A stretch of DNA of 64,000 bases from Aminobacter sp039907765 (GCF_039907765.1 NZ_JARDJI010000004.1:228158-292157); one strand, 5' to 3'. Positions 33,102 to 42,316 are shown, counted from the first letter of the stretch. Notes: generated from the letters alone by a model not told the origin. Numbers and translations: made by a program.

Positions 33102-34103
33102 CTACGCCTGCTGGATCGCCGAGAGCTGCCAGTCGCCGCCGTTCTGGCGGACGAAGGTCCAGAGTTCGGTCGTCTCCGTCGGCTCGTTCTCATCGCCGTC
33201 CACCAGAGCGCCGGTCGTCCGGTTGCGGGTCACGTCGATCGACTGATAGTTGAGCGCGGCCGTCGCATAGTCGCGGTCGCCCTCGTTCCACGCCTCGGCG
33301 ATGTCGGCCTGCAGCAGCTGCACGTCGGTCACGTCGTTGCGCACGCCGTCCTGGGCGTTCTCGGCCAGTTCCTCGGAGAGGTACGAAACCATCTCCGGCG
33401 TCAGCAGCCGGCGCAGCGCCTTGTGGTCTTCGCGGCCGAAGGCCTCCTGCACCTCGGTCAGCATGCGCTGGAAGGTGTCCAGGTCGCCCTGGTTGACCTC
33501 GATCTCCCTCGTCGCCCGCTGCTGCGCGGCCGAGCCCAGCCCGCCGCCGATGTTGGGGATGTTGAAGGCGCGCTTGCCCTCCTCGCGCGGTGCAGCGTCG
33601 CGATAGTTGAAGTTGCCGCCGCCGGCCGGGCCGCCGGCCATTGCCGGGCCGGAGTTGCGCGCCGGCTGCGAGCGGAACAGGCGTAAGGCCAGCCAGATGG
33701 CGCCGCCGATGAGCAGCACCTGCAAGAGCATGCCGAACATGCCGGCGAGACCGCCGAAGCCCTGGCCGAGCAGCATGCCGATCAGGCCACCCATAAGCAG
33801 GCCGCCCAGCATCGAGCGGCCGAAGCCGTTCATGAAGCCGGGCCGCTGCGGCTGCATGGCCGTGCCCGGCCGCGCGGCGCTGTTCGGCGTCGCCTGGCCG
33901 GTGTTCGGCGTCATCGACCGCTCGGTGGGCGCGGTCGGCTGCGGCGCGGTGCGCGTCGGCGGCGCCGACTGGAAGGTGCGCGTGCCGCGGCTGCCGAAGC
34001 TGCCGTTGCGGCGGGCATCGGCCTGGTCGACCGCGACCATGGAAAAGGCGAGGAACAGGCCCGCGAAAAGGGTGGCGAGGCGGGTCGTTCGGGACAGTTT
34101 CAT
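33102..34103 (-). CDS. Tim44-domain membrane protein
   Basis: 333 residues from ATG 34103. A signal/anchor (LATLFAGLFLAFSMVAV) is followed by a low-complexity Pro/Thr/Gln linker (about 40-90), a glycine-rich segment and a hydrophobic segment (LLQVLLIGGAIWLALRLF, about 125-145), then a C-terminal Tim44/MRPL45-like domain (DLDTFQRMLTEVQEAFGRED, LWTFVRQNGGDWQLSAIQQA). Bacterial relatives of mitochondrial Tim44 are inner-membrane proteins of unclear role. It interrupts the phn cluster on the opposite strand and is probably unrelated to it. Confidence 0.88.
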   Translation of the reverse strand: MKLSRTTRLATLFAGLFLAFSMVAVDQADARRNGSFGSRGTRTFQSAPPTRTAPQPTAPTERSMTPNTGQATPNSAARPGTAMQPQRPGFMNGFGRSMLGGLLMGGLIGMLLGQGFGGLAGMFGMLLQVLLIGGAIWLALRLFRSQPARNSGPAMAGGPAGGGNFNYRDAAPREEGKRAFNIPNIGGGLGSAAQQRATREIEVNQGDLDTFQRMLTEVQEAFGREDHKALRRLLTPEMVSYLSEELAENAQDGVRNDVTDVQLLQADIAEAWNEGDRDYATAALNYQSIDVTRNRTTGALVDGDENEPTETTELWTFVRQNGGDWQLSAIQQA

Positions 34104-34328
34104 CGGCGGATCCTCAAGTGACGTCGGCTCTCATATAATGACTAACAAACGTAGTGACAGGGTTGCCACTTCAAGTTTTTGCGAAGTCTCGGCGAATTCG
34201 ACCAAAGCGTTGAAACGACTCTGCCTTTGCAGGCCGCGCCTCGCCGCCGACGGCGGCCGGACCGGCATCTCCGGCCGTCACCACGAGGCGCCTTCCCGGG
34301 CCGCATTTTTCCGCCGCGTCCCTGTGTC

Positions 34329-34368
34329 TCGTAACAGAACTGACATGATCCCGACATTTCAGCTTCAT
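34329..34368 (+). promoter_or_regulatory. Tandem Pho box upstream of phnC
   Basis: Seven-base units every 11 bases: TCGTAAC-agaa-CTGACAT-gatc-CCGACAT-ttca-GCTTCAT, related to the PhoB consensus CTGTCAT. It lies 61 bases before the phnC start in a 326-base intergenic region that contains no other gene. Phosphonate/phosphate importers of this type (phoCDET in Sinorhizobium) are known PhoB targets. Confidence 0.65.
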
Positions 34369-34429
34369 CTGATGGGTCTAGGCCGATCCCGGACAAGGGC
34401 GAAAAGCCCGCTGGGACAGGGAAGCCACG

Positions 34430-35272
34430 ATGCTCGAAATCCGCAACGTCACGCGCCGCTTCGGCAAGAATGTCGCCGTGAACGGTGTCAACCTTCAGAT
34501 CAAGCAGGGCCAGATGGTCGGCATCATCGGCCGTTCCGGCGCCGGCAAGTCGACCTTGCTCAAGACCATCAACCGCCTGATCGACCCCAGCGAGGGCTCG
34601 ATCTCCTTCGACGGCACCGAAGTGTCGTCGCTGCGCGGTCCGCAGCTCCGCCGCTGGCAGCGCGACTGCGCCATGATCTTCCAGCAGTTCAACCTGGTGC
34701 CGCGCCTCGACGTGCTGACCAACGTGCTGCTCGGCCGCCTCAACCACCGCTCGACCGGGCTCAACCTGCTCGGCATCTTCTCCCGCGAGGAGCGCATCCG
34801 CGCGATCGCCGCCCTCGAGCGCCTCGACATCGCCCGCACCGCCCTGCAGCCGGCGGGCACGCTGTCGGGCGGCCAGCAGCAGCGCGTCGCCATCGCGCGC
34901 GCCCTGATGCAGGAACCCAAACTGATCCTCGCCGACGAGCCGATCGCCTCGCTCGACCCGCTCAACGCCAAGGTGGTGATGGACGCTCTCCAGGACATCA
35001 ACCTGCGCGAGGGCATCACCGTCATCACCAACCTGCACACGCTCGACACCGCCCGCACCTACTGCAACCGCATCATCGGCATGCAGGGCGGCGCGGTCGT
35101 CTTCGACGGCGCGCCCGAGGATCTCACCATCGAGGCCGTCCGCCTCGTATACGGTGCCGACGCCGATGGCGCAGAGATTTCCGAAGCCATCACCTCGACC
35201 AGCATCCGCCCGGCCAAGGTCAGGGTTCCCGCATCCGCCGCCCCTCTCGAACCGGCATACGCCCCGGTCTGA
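34430..35272 (+). CDS. phnC: Phosphonate ABC transporter ATPase PhnC
   Basis: 280 residues from ATG 34430, after AGGGAAG. Walker A GRSGAGKST, Q-loop MIFQQFNLVPRLDVLTNVLL (characteristic of PhnC), signature LSGGQQQRVAIARAL and Walker B LILADEPIASLD. It energises uptake of phosphonates (and in rhizobia often phosphate) with PhnD and PhnE. First gene of the second phn operon; its promoter carries a Pho box. Confidence 0.96.
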   Translation: MLEIRNVTRRFGKNVAVNGVNLQIKQGQMVGIIGRSGAGKSTLLKTINRLIDPSEGSISFDGTEVSSLRGPQLRRWQRDCAMIFQQFNLVPRLDVLTNVLLGRLNHRSTGLNLLGIFSREERIRAIAALERLDIARTALQPAGTLSGGQQQRVAIARALMQEPKLILADEPIASLDPLNAKVVMDALQDINLREGITVITNLHTLDTARTYCNRIIGMQGGAVVFDGAPEDLTIEAVRLVYGADADGAEISEAITSTSIRPAKVRVPASAAPLEPAYAPV

Positions 35273-35364
35273 GGCCATCAGCGGTCGTCTCGCCCGCGTC
35301 AAGGGCCGGCATTCAGCAACCGAAAATGACCCGGCATGCCGCCGGGCCGAACTGGAGACATGTG

Positions 35365-36276
35365 ATGTTCAAGAAAGCACTTCTGGGTGCCGTTTCGCTC
35401 GCCGTGCTGGCGATCGGTTCGGCCCATGCCGCAGACCTCAAGGAATTCCGCATCGGCCTGATCGGCGGCGAAAACGAAGCCGACCGCCTGCGCAACTTCC
35501 AGTGCCTCGTCGACCAGCTGCCCAAGGCCATCGGCGTCGAGAAGGTGTCGCTGTTCCCGGCCGCCGACTATGACGGCACCATCCAGGGCCTGCTCGGCGG
35601 CACGCTCGACTACGCCGAGCTCGGCGCTTCGGGCTACGCCAAGATCTACCTGCAAAACAAGGACGCGGTCGAGCCGATCCTGACCACCGTCCAGACCGAC
35701 GGCGCCACCGGCTACTATTCGATCATGGTCGCCAGGAAGGACTCGGGCATCACCAAGCTCGAAGACCTCAAGGGCAAGAAGCTCGGCTTCGCCGATCCGG
35801 ACTCGACCTCGGGCTACCTGATCCCGGTCACCTCGCTGCCCAAGGACCTCGGCGGCACCGCCGTCAAGGACTACTTCGGCGAGACCGGCTTCGGCGGCGG
35901 CCATGAGAACCTCGTCCTCGAAGTGCTCAAGGGCACCTTCGACGCCGGCACCACCTTCGGCTCGGGCGTCGGCGAGTTCAAGGACGGCTACACCTCGGGC
36001 AACCTCAAGAAGATGGTCGACAAGGGCATCCTCGACATGGACGACCTAGTCGAGGTCTGGAAGTCGCCGCTGATCCCGAACGGCCCGATCGTCGTCCGCA
36101 CCTCGCTCGACGCCGACATCAAGACCAAGTTCAAGGACTACATGATGAAGCTGCCGCAGACCGACCCGGCCTGCTTCTCGGCCATCCAGGGCGGCGACTT
36201 CAAGGGTTTCACCGAAGTCACGCCTGAGTTCTACCAGCCTGTGATCGACGCCCGTAAGGCGCAGATCGGCAGCTAA
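35365..36276 (+). CDS. phnD: Phosphonate ABC transporter substrate-binding protein PhnD
   Basis: 303 residues from ATG 35365, with GGAG 9 bases upstream. The signal peptide ends at AHAAD. The type II binding-protein fold shows LKEFRIGLIGGENEADRLRN, SLFPAADYDGTIQGLLGG, the YAELGASGYA ligand-loop region and KKLGFADPDSTSGYLIP, all typical of PhnD. A strong hairpin with T-run follows the stop. Confidence 0.95.
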   Translation: MFKKALLGAVSLAVLAIGSAHAADLKEFRIGLIGGENEADRLRNFQCLVDQLPKAIGVEKVSLFPAADYDGTIQGLLGGTLDYAELGASGYAKIYLQNKDAVEPILTTVQTDGATGYYSIMVARKDSGITKLEDLKGKKLGFADPDSTSGYLIPVTSLPKDLGGTAVKDYFGETGFGGGHENLVLEVLKGTFDAGTTFGSGVGEFKDGYTSGNLKKMVDKGILDMDDLVEVWKSPLIPNGPIVVRTSLDADIKTKFKDYMMKLPQTDPACFSAIQGGDFKGFTEVTPEFYQPVIDARKAQIGS

Positions 36277-36291
36277 GCCGCACGGCGACAC

Positions 36292-36327
36292 GGACGCGCC
36301 GCGCGAGCGCCGCGGCGCGTCCTTTTT
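36292..36327 (+). terminator. Intra-operon terminator/stabilising hairpin after phnD
   Basis: A perfect 12-bp stem GGACGCGCCGCG (36292-36303) / CGCGGCGCGTCC (36311-36322), 7-base loop, then TTTTT. It sits between phnD and phnE1, the usual place for a hairpin that raises binding-protein transcript level over that of the permeases. Confidence 0.88.
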
Positions 36328-36351
36328 CATCCGGGATCGGACGGAACCTTC

Positions 36352-37305
36352 ATGACAATGCCCCTCACGGAAGCCGGCCTCGCGGTCGAGCGCCACTGGC
36401 GCGAACTCGCCAGCCGTCGCCGCCTGCACACCATCGGCGGCCTCATCCTGCTGTTCCTCGCCCTTTCCGGCTCGCTCTGGTTCGCCAACGACAGCAATGC
36501 CGGTAAATTCTTCGACCGGCTGCCGCATTTCTTCGACTTCGTCGACCAGCTGATACCGCGCGACGGCTTCGAGGTCTGGCGCGCCATGTTCGACCTGCCC
36601 TCGCCCTATGCCGACGGCAGCCTGAAGTTCGACTACCCCGAAGGCCGGGTCTATCTGATCGGCTCGGTCTACATGCCCGAATACGTCTACAAGATGCTGG
36701 AGACGATCAACATCGCGCTCGTCTCGACGCTGATCGGGTTCGCCTTCGGCTTCCTGCTCTGCTTCCTCGCTGCGTCCAACCTCGTCACCCAGCGCTGGCT
36801 GCGCTTCTTCGTCCGCCGCTTCCTCGAAATCCTGCGCGCCTTCCCCGAGATCGTCATCGCCGGCTTCTTCCTCGCCGTGCTCTCCATGGGCGCGATCCCG
36901 GCGATCATTGCGGTCTCCCTGCACACCGTCGGCGCGCTGGGAAAACTGTTCTTCGAAGTGGTCGAGAATGCCGACATGAAGGCCGATGAGGGCCTGCGCG
37001 CCGTCGGCGGCAACTGGCCCGAGCGCGTCTGGTTCGGCATCGTGCCGCAGGTCATGCCCAACTTCCTGAGCTACGCGCTGCTGCGCCTCGAGATCAACGT
37101 CCGCGCCTCGACCATCATCGGCGCCGTCGGCGGCGGCGGCATCGGCGAGGCGCTGCGCCTGTCGATCAGCCGCAACCACGAGGCCAAGACCATCGCCATC
37201 ATCCTCCTCCTGTTCTGCACCATCGTCGCGGTCGACCAGTTCTCGGCCTGGCTGCGCAAGAAGCTGGTCGGCGAACAGGCCTTCGCCTTCGGTCGCGGAG
37301 AATAA
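36352..37305 (+). CDS. phnE: Phosphonate ABC transporter permease PhnE1
   Basis: 317 residues from ATG 36352 (ATG 36358 possible). Membrane segments include IGGLILLFLALSGSLWFA, LVSTLIGFAFGFLLCFLAAS, IVIAGFFLAVLSMGAIPAII and TIAIILLLFCTIVAVDQF; the EAA loop reads DEGLRAVGGNWPERVWFGIV with the ASTIIGAVGGGGIG element after it. A periplasmic segment of about 70 residues follows the first helix. It pairs with PhnE2, 2 bases downstream. Confidence 0.94.
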   Translation: MTMPLTEAGLAVERHWRELASRRRLHTIGGLILLFLALSGSLWFANDSNAGKFFDRLPHFFDFVDQLIPRDGFEVWRAMFDLPSPYADGSLKFDYPEGRVYLIGSVYMPEYVYKMLETINIALVSTLIGFAFGFLLCFLAASNLVTQRWLRFFVRRFLEILRAFPEIVIAGFFLAVLSMGAIPAIIAVSLHTVGALGKLFFEVVENADMKADEGLRAVGGNWPERVWFGIVPQVMPNFLSYALLRLEINVRASTIIGAVGGGGIGEALRLSISRNHEAKTIAIILLLFCTIVAVDQFSAWLRKKLVGEQAFAFGRGE

Positions 37306-37307
37306 TC

Positions 37308-38693
37308 ATGACCACCCTTTCCATGGCCGACATGCAGGCCATCGCCGGCCGCCATCCCGGCGTCTTCTCCGGCTCCTGGCGCAAGAGCCTGATCGGCTGG
37401 GCCATAGGCTGCGGCATCGTCGCCTACCTCGTCTTCGCCTGGTGGTTCTTCTCGGTCGGCACAGTCCTTGCCGGCGGCAACTGGGGCATCGCCGGCACCT
37501 ACCTGGCCGACTGGGTGAGCTACGAGGTCCGGCCGCAGGTGAGCTTCAAGGACGGCCGCCTCGACGTCGGCTACCCGCGCTTCTCGTCCTACCGCGCCGA
37601 CCGCCACCCCGACTGGCTCGACATCACCCGGCCGGCCGGCGCTGCAACCGCCGCCAACAAGGCTCCGGCCGACCGCGTCGTCGCCCATATCGGCTCGGGC
37701 ACCGCAATCGACATCGCGCCCGAGCGTGTCGTCGTCACCCATGGCGGCGAAACGCTCGACGTGACCGTCACGCCGCGCCAGGGCATTGCGGTCGTCGGCG
37801 CCCTGCCCGCCTGGGCGGCGCAGAAGGCGCCAGGCGAGAAGATCGTCGCCGATTTCGGCTTCGCCGGCGGCGTCCAGATCGACGAGGACGACGTCAAGAT
37901 CCGCCACCGCTTCCTCGGCTGGGAGAACTTCTTCTTCGACGCCAACTCGCCCTTCTGGGGCAAGCCCTTCGCCGAGGTCGCCTCGCTGGCCGTCTCCGGC
38001 GAACGGCTCGATCCGGGCATGTCGAATGCGGCACTTGCCTGGAACAACATCGTCAACAACGCCGAATGGCAGCATGGCGACGTCTGGCTGAAGCTTGCCC
38101 AGACCATCGTCATGGCCTTCGTCGGCACGCTGTTCGCCAGCCTGCTCGCCTTCCCGCTGGCCTTCATGGCCGCCCGCAACATCACCCGCAACCGCCTGGT
38201 CAACCAGGTCGCCAAGCGCTTCTTCGACTTCCTGCGCTCGGTCGACATGCTGATCTGGGCGCTGTTTTTCACCCGCGCCTTCGGCCCCGGCCCCATCGCC
38301 GGCATGTCGGCGATCTTCTTCACCGACACCGGCACCTTCGGCAAGCTCTACTCCGAGGCGCTGGAGAACATCGACGACAAGCAGCGCGAGGGCATGCGCT
38401 CGGTCGGCGCCTCGCCGGCCTCGGTGCAGCGCTACGGCGTGGTGCCGCAAGTGCTGCCGGTGCTCGTCAGCCAGTCGCTCTACTTCTGGGAATCGAACAC
38501 CCGCTCGGCCACCATCATCGGCGCCGTCGGCGCCGGCGGCATCGGCCTCAAGCTGTGGGAAGCCATGCGCACCAATTCCGACTGGGAGAACGTCGCCTAC
38601 ATGGTGCTGCTGATCCTGGTCGTGGTGTTCATCTTCGACAATATTTCCACGGCGTTGCGCCACCGCCTGATCGGGGGCAAGTCCAGCCACTGA
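37308..38693 (+). CDS. phnE: Phosphonate ABC transporter permease PhnE2 with large periplasmic insert
   Basis: 461 residues, against about 260-280 for ordinary PhnE. The first helix (GWAIGCGIVAYLVFAWWFF) is followed by about 200 residues without membrane segments (about 60-260: VRPQVSFKDGRLDVGYPRFS, RVVVTHGGETLDVTVTP, HRFLGWENFFFDAN). The permease core then starts at KLAQTIVMAFVGTLFASLLA, with the EAA loop REGMRSVGASPASVQRYGVV and SATIIGAVGAGGIG. The insert should be periplasmic. Second permease of the pair; start is 2 bases after phnE1. Confidence 0.93.
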   Translation: MTTLSMADMQAIAGRHPGVFSGSWRKSLIGWAIGCGIVAYLVFAWWFFSVGTVLAGGNWGIAGTYLADWVSYEVRPQVSFKDGRLDVGYPRFSSYRADRHPDWLDITRPAGAATAANKAPADRVVAHIGSGTAIDIAPERVVVTHGGETLDVTVTPRQGIAVVGALPAWAAQKAPGEKIVADFGFAGGVQIDEDDVKIRHRFLGWENFFFDANSPFWGKPFAEVASLAVSGERLDPGMSNAALAWNNIVNNAEWQHGDVWLKLAQTIVMAFVGTLFASLLAFPLAFMAARNITRNRLVNQVAKRFFDFLRSVDMLIWALFFTRAFGPGPIAGMSAIFFTDTGTFGKLYSEALENIDDKQREGMRSVGASPASVQRYGVVPQVLPVLVSQSLYFWESNTRSATIIGAVGAGGIGLKLWEAMRTNSDWENVAYMVLLILVVVFIFDNISTALRHRLIGGKSSH

Positions 38694-38798
38694 ACTTTTT
38701 GGGCCGGCCCTTGCAAAGCCAAGAATGTCGGCCACTACTTCGTCAAACTGTCACGCAAATCATCTATCGGGCCTTCGTCTCCAAGGAAGAATCGCGCC

Positions 38799-39506
38799 AT
38801 GCGCTACGCCATCTATTTCACGCCCGAGCATGACGATCCGCTGTGCCGCGTCGCGGCCGGCTGGCTCGGGCGCGATGCCTTCGGCGGCGCGGCCACGCCC
38901 GCAAAGGCCCATGGCGAACTGTCGGCGGCCGAGGTCGCCTTCCACACCGCGGCCGCCCGCCGCTACGGCTTCCATGCCACGCTGAAGGCGCCGTTCCGGC
39001 TTGCCGACGGCGTGAGCGAACAGATGCTGGTCGACGCCGTCGACGCCTTCGCGGCGCAAACCCTTCCCTTCGACATTCCGCGCCTGGAGCTCGCCCAGAT
39101 CGACGGCTTCTTCGCCCTCGTCCCGACGGAGACCCCGCCCGAGCTCGACCGTTTCGCCGGCGACGTGGTCAGAGCCTTCGAGCCGCATCGCGCGCCGCTG
39201 ACCGACGCCGAGCTCGCCCGCCGCAATCCCGACGCGCTCGGCCCGCAGGAGTGCCGCTACCTCAGCCAGTGGGGCTACCCTTACGTCTTCGACGCCTTCC
39301 GTTTCCACATGACCCTGACCGGTCGCGTCGCCTCCGAGGAGGTGCTGCGCGTCCGCGCCGCAATCGAACACTGCCTGGGCAACGTGCTCGACAGGCCGGT
39401 GTCCGTCGCCGGGCTCGCCGTCTTCGTCGAGCCGACCGCCGGTGCCCCCTTCGAGGTGCTGAGCTACCACGCTTTGGGCAGGCAAGCCGAAAGAAAGACC
39501 GCCTGA
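38799..39506 (+). CDS. DUF1045 phosphonate-operon protein, 2H-phosphoesterase-like
   Basis: 235 residues from ATG 38799. Two HxT motifs, YGFHATLKAPF (about residue 60) and FRFHMTLTGRV (about 170), define the 2H phosphoesterase fold; DUF1045 proteins (TIGR03223) are regular members of phn clusters. A cyclic-phosphate hydrolase role in place of PhnP is an inference, supported by the absence of phnP here. phnM follows after one base. Confidence 0.88.
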   Translation: MRYAIYFTPEHDDPLCRVAAGWLGRDAFGGAATPAKAHGELSAAEVAFHTAAARRYGFHATLKAPFRLADGVSEQMLVDAVDAFAAQTLPFDIPRLELAQIDGFFALVPTETPPELDRFAGDVVRAFEPHRAPLTDAELARRNPDALGPQECRYLSQWGYPYVFDAFRFHMTLTGRVASEEVLRVRAAIEHCLGNVLDRPVSVAGLAVFVEPTAGAPFEVLSYHALGRQAERKTA

Positions 39507-39507
39507 G

Positions 39508-40644
39508 ATGACCGACCTTGTCCTGAAAAATGCCCGCATCGTCCTTGCCGACGAGGTGATCGACGGCACGATCGTCGTCCGCGACGGCAAGATCGCCGAA
39601 ATCTCCAGCGGCCGGAGCGCCATCGGCGAGGACATGGGCGGCGACTTCGTCATCCCCGGCCTCGTCGAGCTCCACACCGACCATCTCGAAGGCCACTATG
39701 CGCCGCGCCCGCGCGTGCGCTGGAACCCCATCGCCGCCGTGCTCGCCCATGACGCCCAGGTGGCGTCCGCCGGCATCACCACCGTCTTCGACGCGCTGCG
39801 CGTCGGCATGGACGAGGATGCCGACATGACCGCCACCGACATGCGCAAGCTGGCCGACGCCATCGAGGACAGCGTACGCGCCGATCGCGTCCGCGCCGAC
39901 CACTTCATCCACCTGCGCTGCGAGGTCTCGGCGCCCGACTGCCAGGACGGCTTCGCCTATTTCGACGGCGACGACCGGGTGAAGCTCGCCTCGCTGATGG
40001 ACCATGCGCCGGGGCAGCGCCAGTTCGTCGATTTCGACACCTACGCCTATTACTACCAGCGCAAGCTCAAGCTCAACGACGTCGAGTTCAAGGCCTTTTG
40101 CGACAAGCGCATGGGCGACTCGGCCCGCAATTCGCGCCCCAACCGCGACGCGATTTCGACCGCCTGCCACGCGCGCGGCATCGTGCTCGCGAGCCATGAC
40201 GACGCCACCGTCGCCCATGTCGACGAGGCGATCGCGCAAGGCATCCGCGTCGCCGAGTTCCCGACCACGGTCGAGGCCGCCGGCGCCTCGAAGGCCGCCG
40301 GCCTCGGCGTGCTGATGGGCGCGCCCAACGTCATGCGCGGCGCCTCGCATTCGGGCAACGTCTCGGCCCGCACGCTGGCCGAGCAGGGCCTGCTCGACAT
40401 CCTGTCGTCGGACTACATCCCCTTCAGCCTGATCCAGTCGGCCTTCTTCCTCGGCGAAGTCGTCGAGGGCATCTCGCTGCCGCAGGCGGTCGCCATGGTG
40501 TCGAAGAACCCGGCCGAGGCCGTCGGCCTCGCCGACCGCGGCGTGATCGAGATCGGCCGCCGCGCCGATCTGGTGCGCGTGCGCGTCGACGAGCACGTGC
40601 CGGTGGTCCGCACCGTCTGGCGCGAAGGCCGCCGCGTCGCCTGA
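39508..40644 (+). CDS. phnM: Alpha-D-ribose 1-methylphosphonate 5-triphosphate diphosphatase PhnM
   Basis: 378 residues. An amidohydrolase-superfamily protein: metal site VIPGLVELHTDHLEGH near the N-terminus, DHFIHLRCEV, GIVLASHDDATVAHV and APNVMRGASHSGNVS, then LLDILSSDYIPFSLI with the late Asp. It removes pyrophosphate from the ribose-phosphonate triphosphate made by PhnGHI before C-P cleavage by PhnJ. Last gene of the phnCDE operon; the next gene is convergent, 6 bases on. Confidence 0.95.
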   Translation: MTDLVLKNARIVLADEVIDGTIVVRDGKIAEISSGRSAIGEDMGGDFVIPGLVELHTDHLEGHYAPRPRVRWNPIAAVLAHDAQVASAGITTVFDALRVGMDEDADMTATDMRKLADAIEDSVRADRVRADHFIHLRCEVSAPDCQDGFAYFDGDDRVKLASLMDHAPGQRQFVDFDTYAYYYQRKLKLNDVEFKAFCDKRMGDSARNSRPNRDAISTACHARGIVLASHDDATVAHVDEAIAQGIRVAEFPTTVEAAGASKAAGLGVLMGAPNVMRGASHSGNVSARTLAEQGLLDILSSDYIPFSLIQSAFFLGEVVEGISLPQAVAMVSKNPAEAVGLADRGVIEIGRRADLVRVRVDEHVPVVRTVWREGRRVA

Positions 40645-40650
40645 GGCGGG

Positions 40651-42306
40651 CTACCGCACCTCGGCGCGCGCCCGTGGCCGCGCGTCGTTGCGCTCATGGG
40701 CGAAGATCGCCGCCGGCAGCGGCGCGCGGTTGCGGATGATGTCGGCGCCCTTTTCGCCGACCATGATCGTCGGGCCGTTGGTGTTGCAGGACGGCACGCG
40801 CGGCATCACCGAGCTGTCGCAGACACGCAGGCCGTCTAGGCCATGCACCTTGAGCTCGAGGTCGACCACGGCCATCTCGTCGGTGCCCATCTTGCAGGTG
40901 CCGACCGGGTGGTGGTCGGTCTTGGCGTTGGCGCAGCCATAGTCGAACAGTTGTTCCTCGGTGACCTTGTCCGGCCCCGGCAGCCGCTCGGCCATTACGA
41001 AGGGCTTGAGCGCAGCTTGGCTCATGATCTCGCGCGCGACCCTGAGGCCTTCGATCGACATCTTGCGGTCGTGCGGATCGGCCCAGTAATTCGGGTCGAT
41101 CAGCGGCGCCGCGGCAGGGTCGCTGGAGGCGAGCCGCACGGTGCCGCGCGAGCGCGGATGCAGGTAGGCCGAGTTCAGCGTCACGCCCGCGTTCTTGAGC
41201 CTGGCGACGCCAGCCTCGATCCCCGAGCCGAGGCCCAAGTGGAACTGGATGTCGGGCGAGCGCGCGTCGGGGTCGGCATACCAGAAGCCGCCGGTCTCGA
41301 AGAGGCTCGACGTCACCGGCCCGGTGCGGAACAGCACATATTGCAGCCCGGCCCACAGCGTCCGGTGCAGCTTGGCGACATTGTCGTAGGTGTGATCGCC
41401 GGTGCATTCGGAGATGACGAACAGGTCGAGGTGATCCTGCATGTTTTCGCCGACGCCCTTGAGGTCGTGCACGACGGGAACGCCGACGCTTTTCAGGTGA
41501 TCGGCCGGGCCGATGCCCGACTGCAGCAAGAGCTTGGGCGAGCCGATGGCGCCTGACGACACAAGCACTTCGCGTGTCGAGCGAATGACCTCGGTGCCGC
41601 TGCCGCGCGCCACCTCGACGCCGACCGCCCTGCCCTTCTCGACGATGATGCGCGTCACCCGCGCGCCGAGCCGGACGGTCAGGTTGCGCCGGTCCCTGAT
41701 CGGGTCGAGATAGGCCATCGCCGCCGACGAGCGGCGCTTGTTGCGCTGGGTCAGCTGGTAGAAGCCGACGCCGGCCTGCTGGCGGCCGTTGAAGTCGTGG
41801 TTGTAGGGAATGCCCAGCTCCTGGCCGGCGCGGATGTAGGCGTCGCAGATCGGCAGCGCCGCCGACGGCATCGAAACCCCGAGCGGCCCGCCGTAGGAAT
41901 GATAGTCGTCGGCGAAGCGCTGGTTGTCCTCGCAGCGCTTGAAATAGGGCAGCACCGAGCGGTAGTCCCAGCCGGTGCAGCCGTCCTCGCTCGCCCAGAG
42001 GTCGTAGTCGACGGCGTTGCCGCGCGTGTAGAGCTGGGCGTTGATGCTGGAGCCGCCGCCGATCACCTTGGCCTGGGTGTAGCGCAGCACGCGGCCCTTC
42101 ATGTGCTTCTGCGGCACGGTCTCCCAGCCCCAGCTCGCCACGCCCTTGGTCATCTTGGCGAAGCCCGCCGGCATGTGGAACAGCGGGTTCCAGTCGTCGC
42201 CGCCGGCTTCGAGCAAGAGCACGCGCACGTCGGCATCCTCGCTCAGCCGGTTGGCGAGCACGCAGCCGGCTGGACCCGCACCCGTGATGATGTAGTCGTA
42301 GGTCAT
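40651..42306 (-). CDS. GMC-family oxidoreductase, choline-dehydrogenase-like
   Basis: 551 residues from ATG 42306 (MTYDYIITGAGPAGCVLANR, the FAD dinucleotide motif). GMC signature regions GGSSINAQLYTRGNAVDYD and VLVSSGAIGSPKLLLQSGIG are present, with the catalytic His in HHPVGTCKMG and the C-terminal SCNTNGPTIMVGEKGADII. It oxidises an alcohol to aldehyde or ketone; the choline subgroup is broad, and no betaine genes are near. Last gene of the 12-gene minus-strand operon, 10 bases after the SDR. Confidence 0.9.
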   Translation of the reverse strand: MTYDYIITGAGPAGCVLANRLSEDADVRVLLLEAGGDDWNPLFHMPAGFAKMTKGVASWGWETVPQKHMKGRVLRYTQAKVIGGGSSINAQLYTRGNAVDYDLWASEDGCTGWDYRSVLPYFKRCEDNQRFADDYHSYGGPLGVSMPSAALPICDAYIRAGQELGIPYNHDFNGRQQAGVGFYQLTQRNKRRSSAAMAYLDPIRDRRNLTVRLGARVTRIIVEKGRAVGVEVARGSGTEVIRSTREVLVSSGAIGSPKLLLQSGIGPADHLKSVGVPVVHDLKGVGENMQDHLDLFVISECTGDHTYDNVAKLHRTLWAGLQYVLFRTGPVTSSLFETGGFWYADPDARSPDIQFHLGLGSGIEAGVARLKNAGVTLNSAYLHPRSRGTVRLASSDPAAAPLIDPNYWADPHDRKMSIEGLRVAREIMSQAALKPFVMAERLPGPDKVTEEQLFDYGCANAKTDHHPVGTCKMGTDEMAVVDLELKVHGLDGLRVCDSSVMPRVPSCNTNGPTIMVGEKGADIIRNRAPLPAAIFAHERNDARPRARAEVR

Positions 42307-42316
42307 CTCGAAACTC

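Noticed and set aside
32883..33686. 267-codon plus-strand open frame over repeats and the Tim44 3' end
   Set aside because: Built from repeat sequence and antisense Tim44 codons; only the 32955-33044 part shows plausible homology and is reported as a fragment.
38748..38754. CTGTCAC before the DUF1045 gene as a further Pho box
   Set aside because: Only one half site; neighbours at 11-base spacing do not match.
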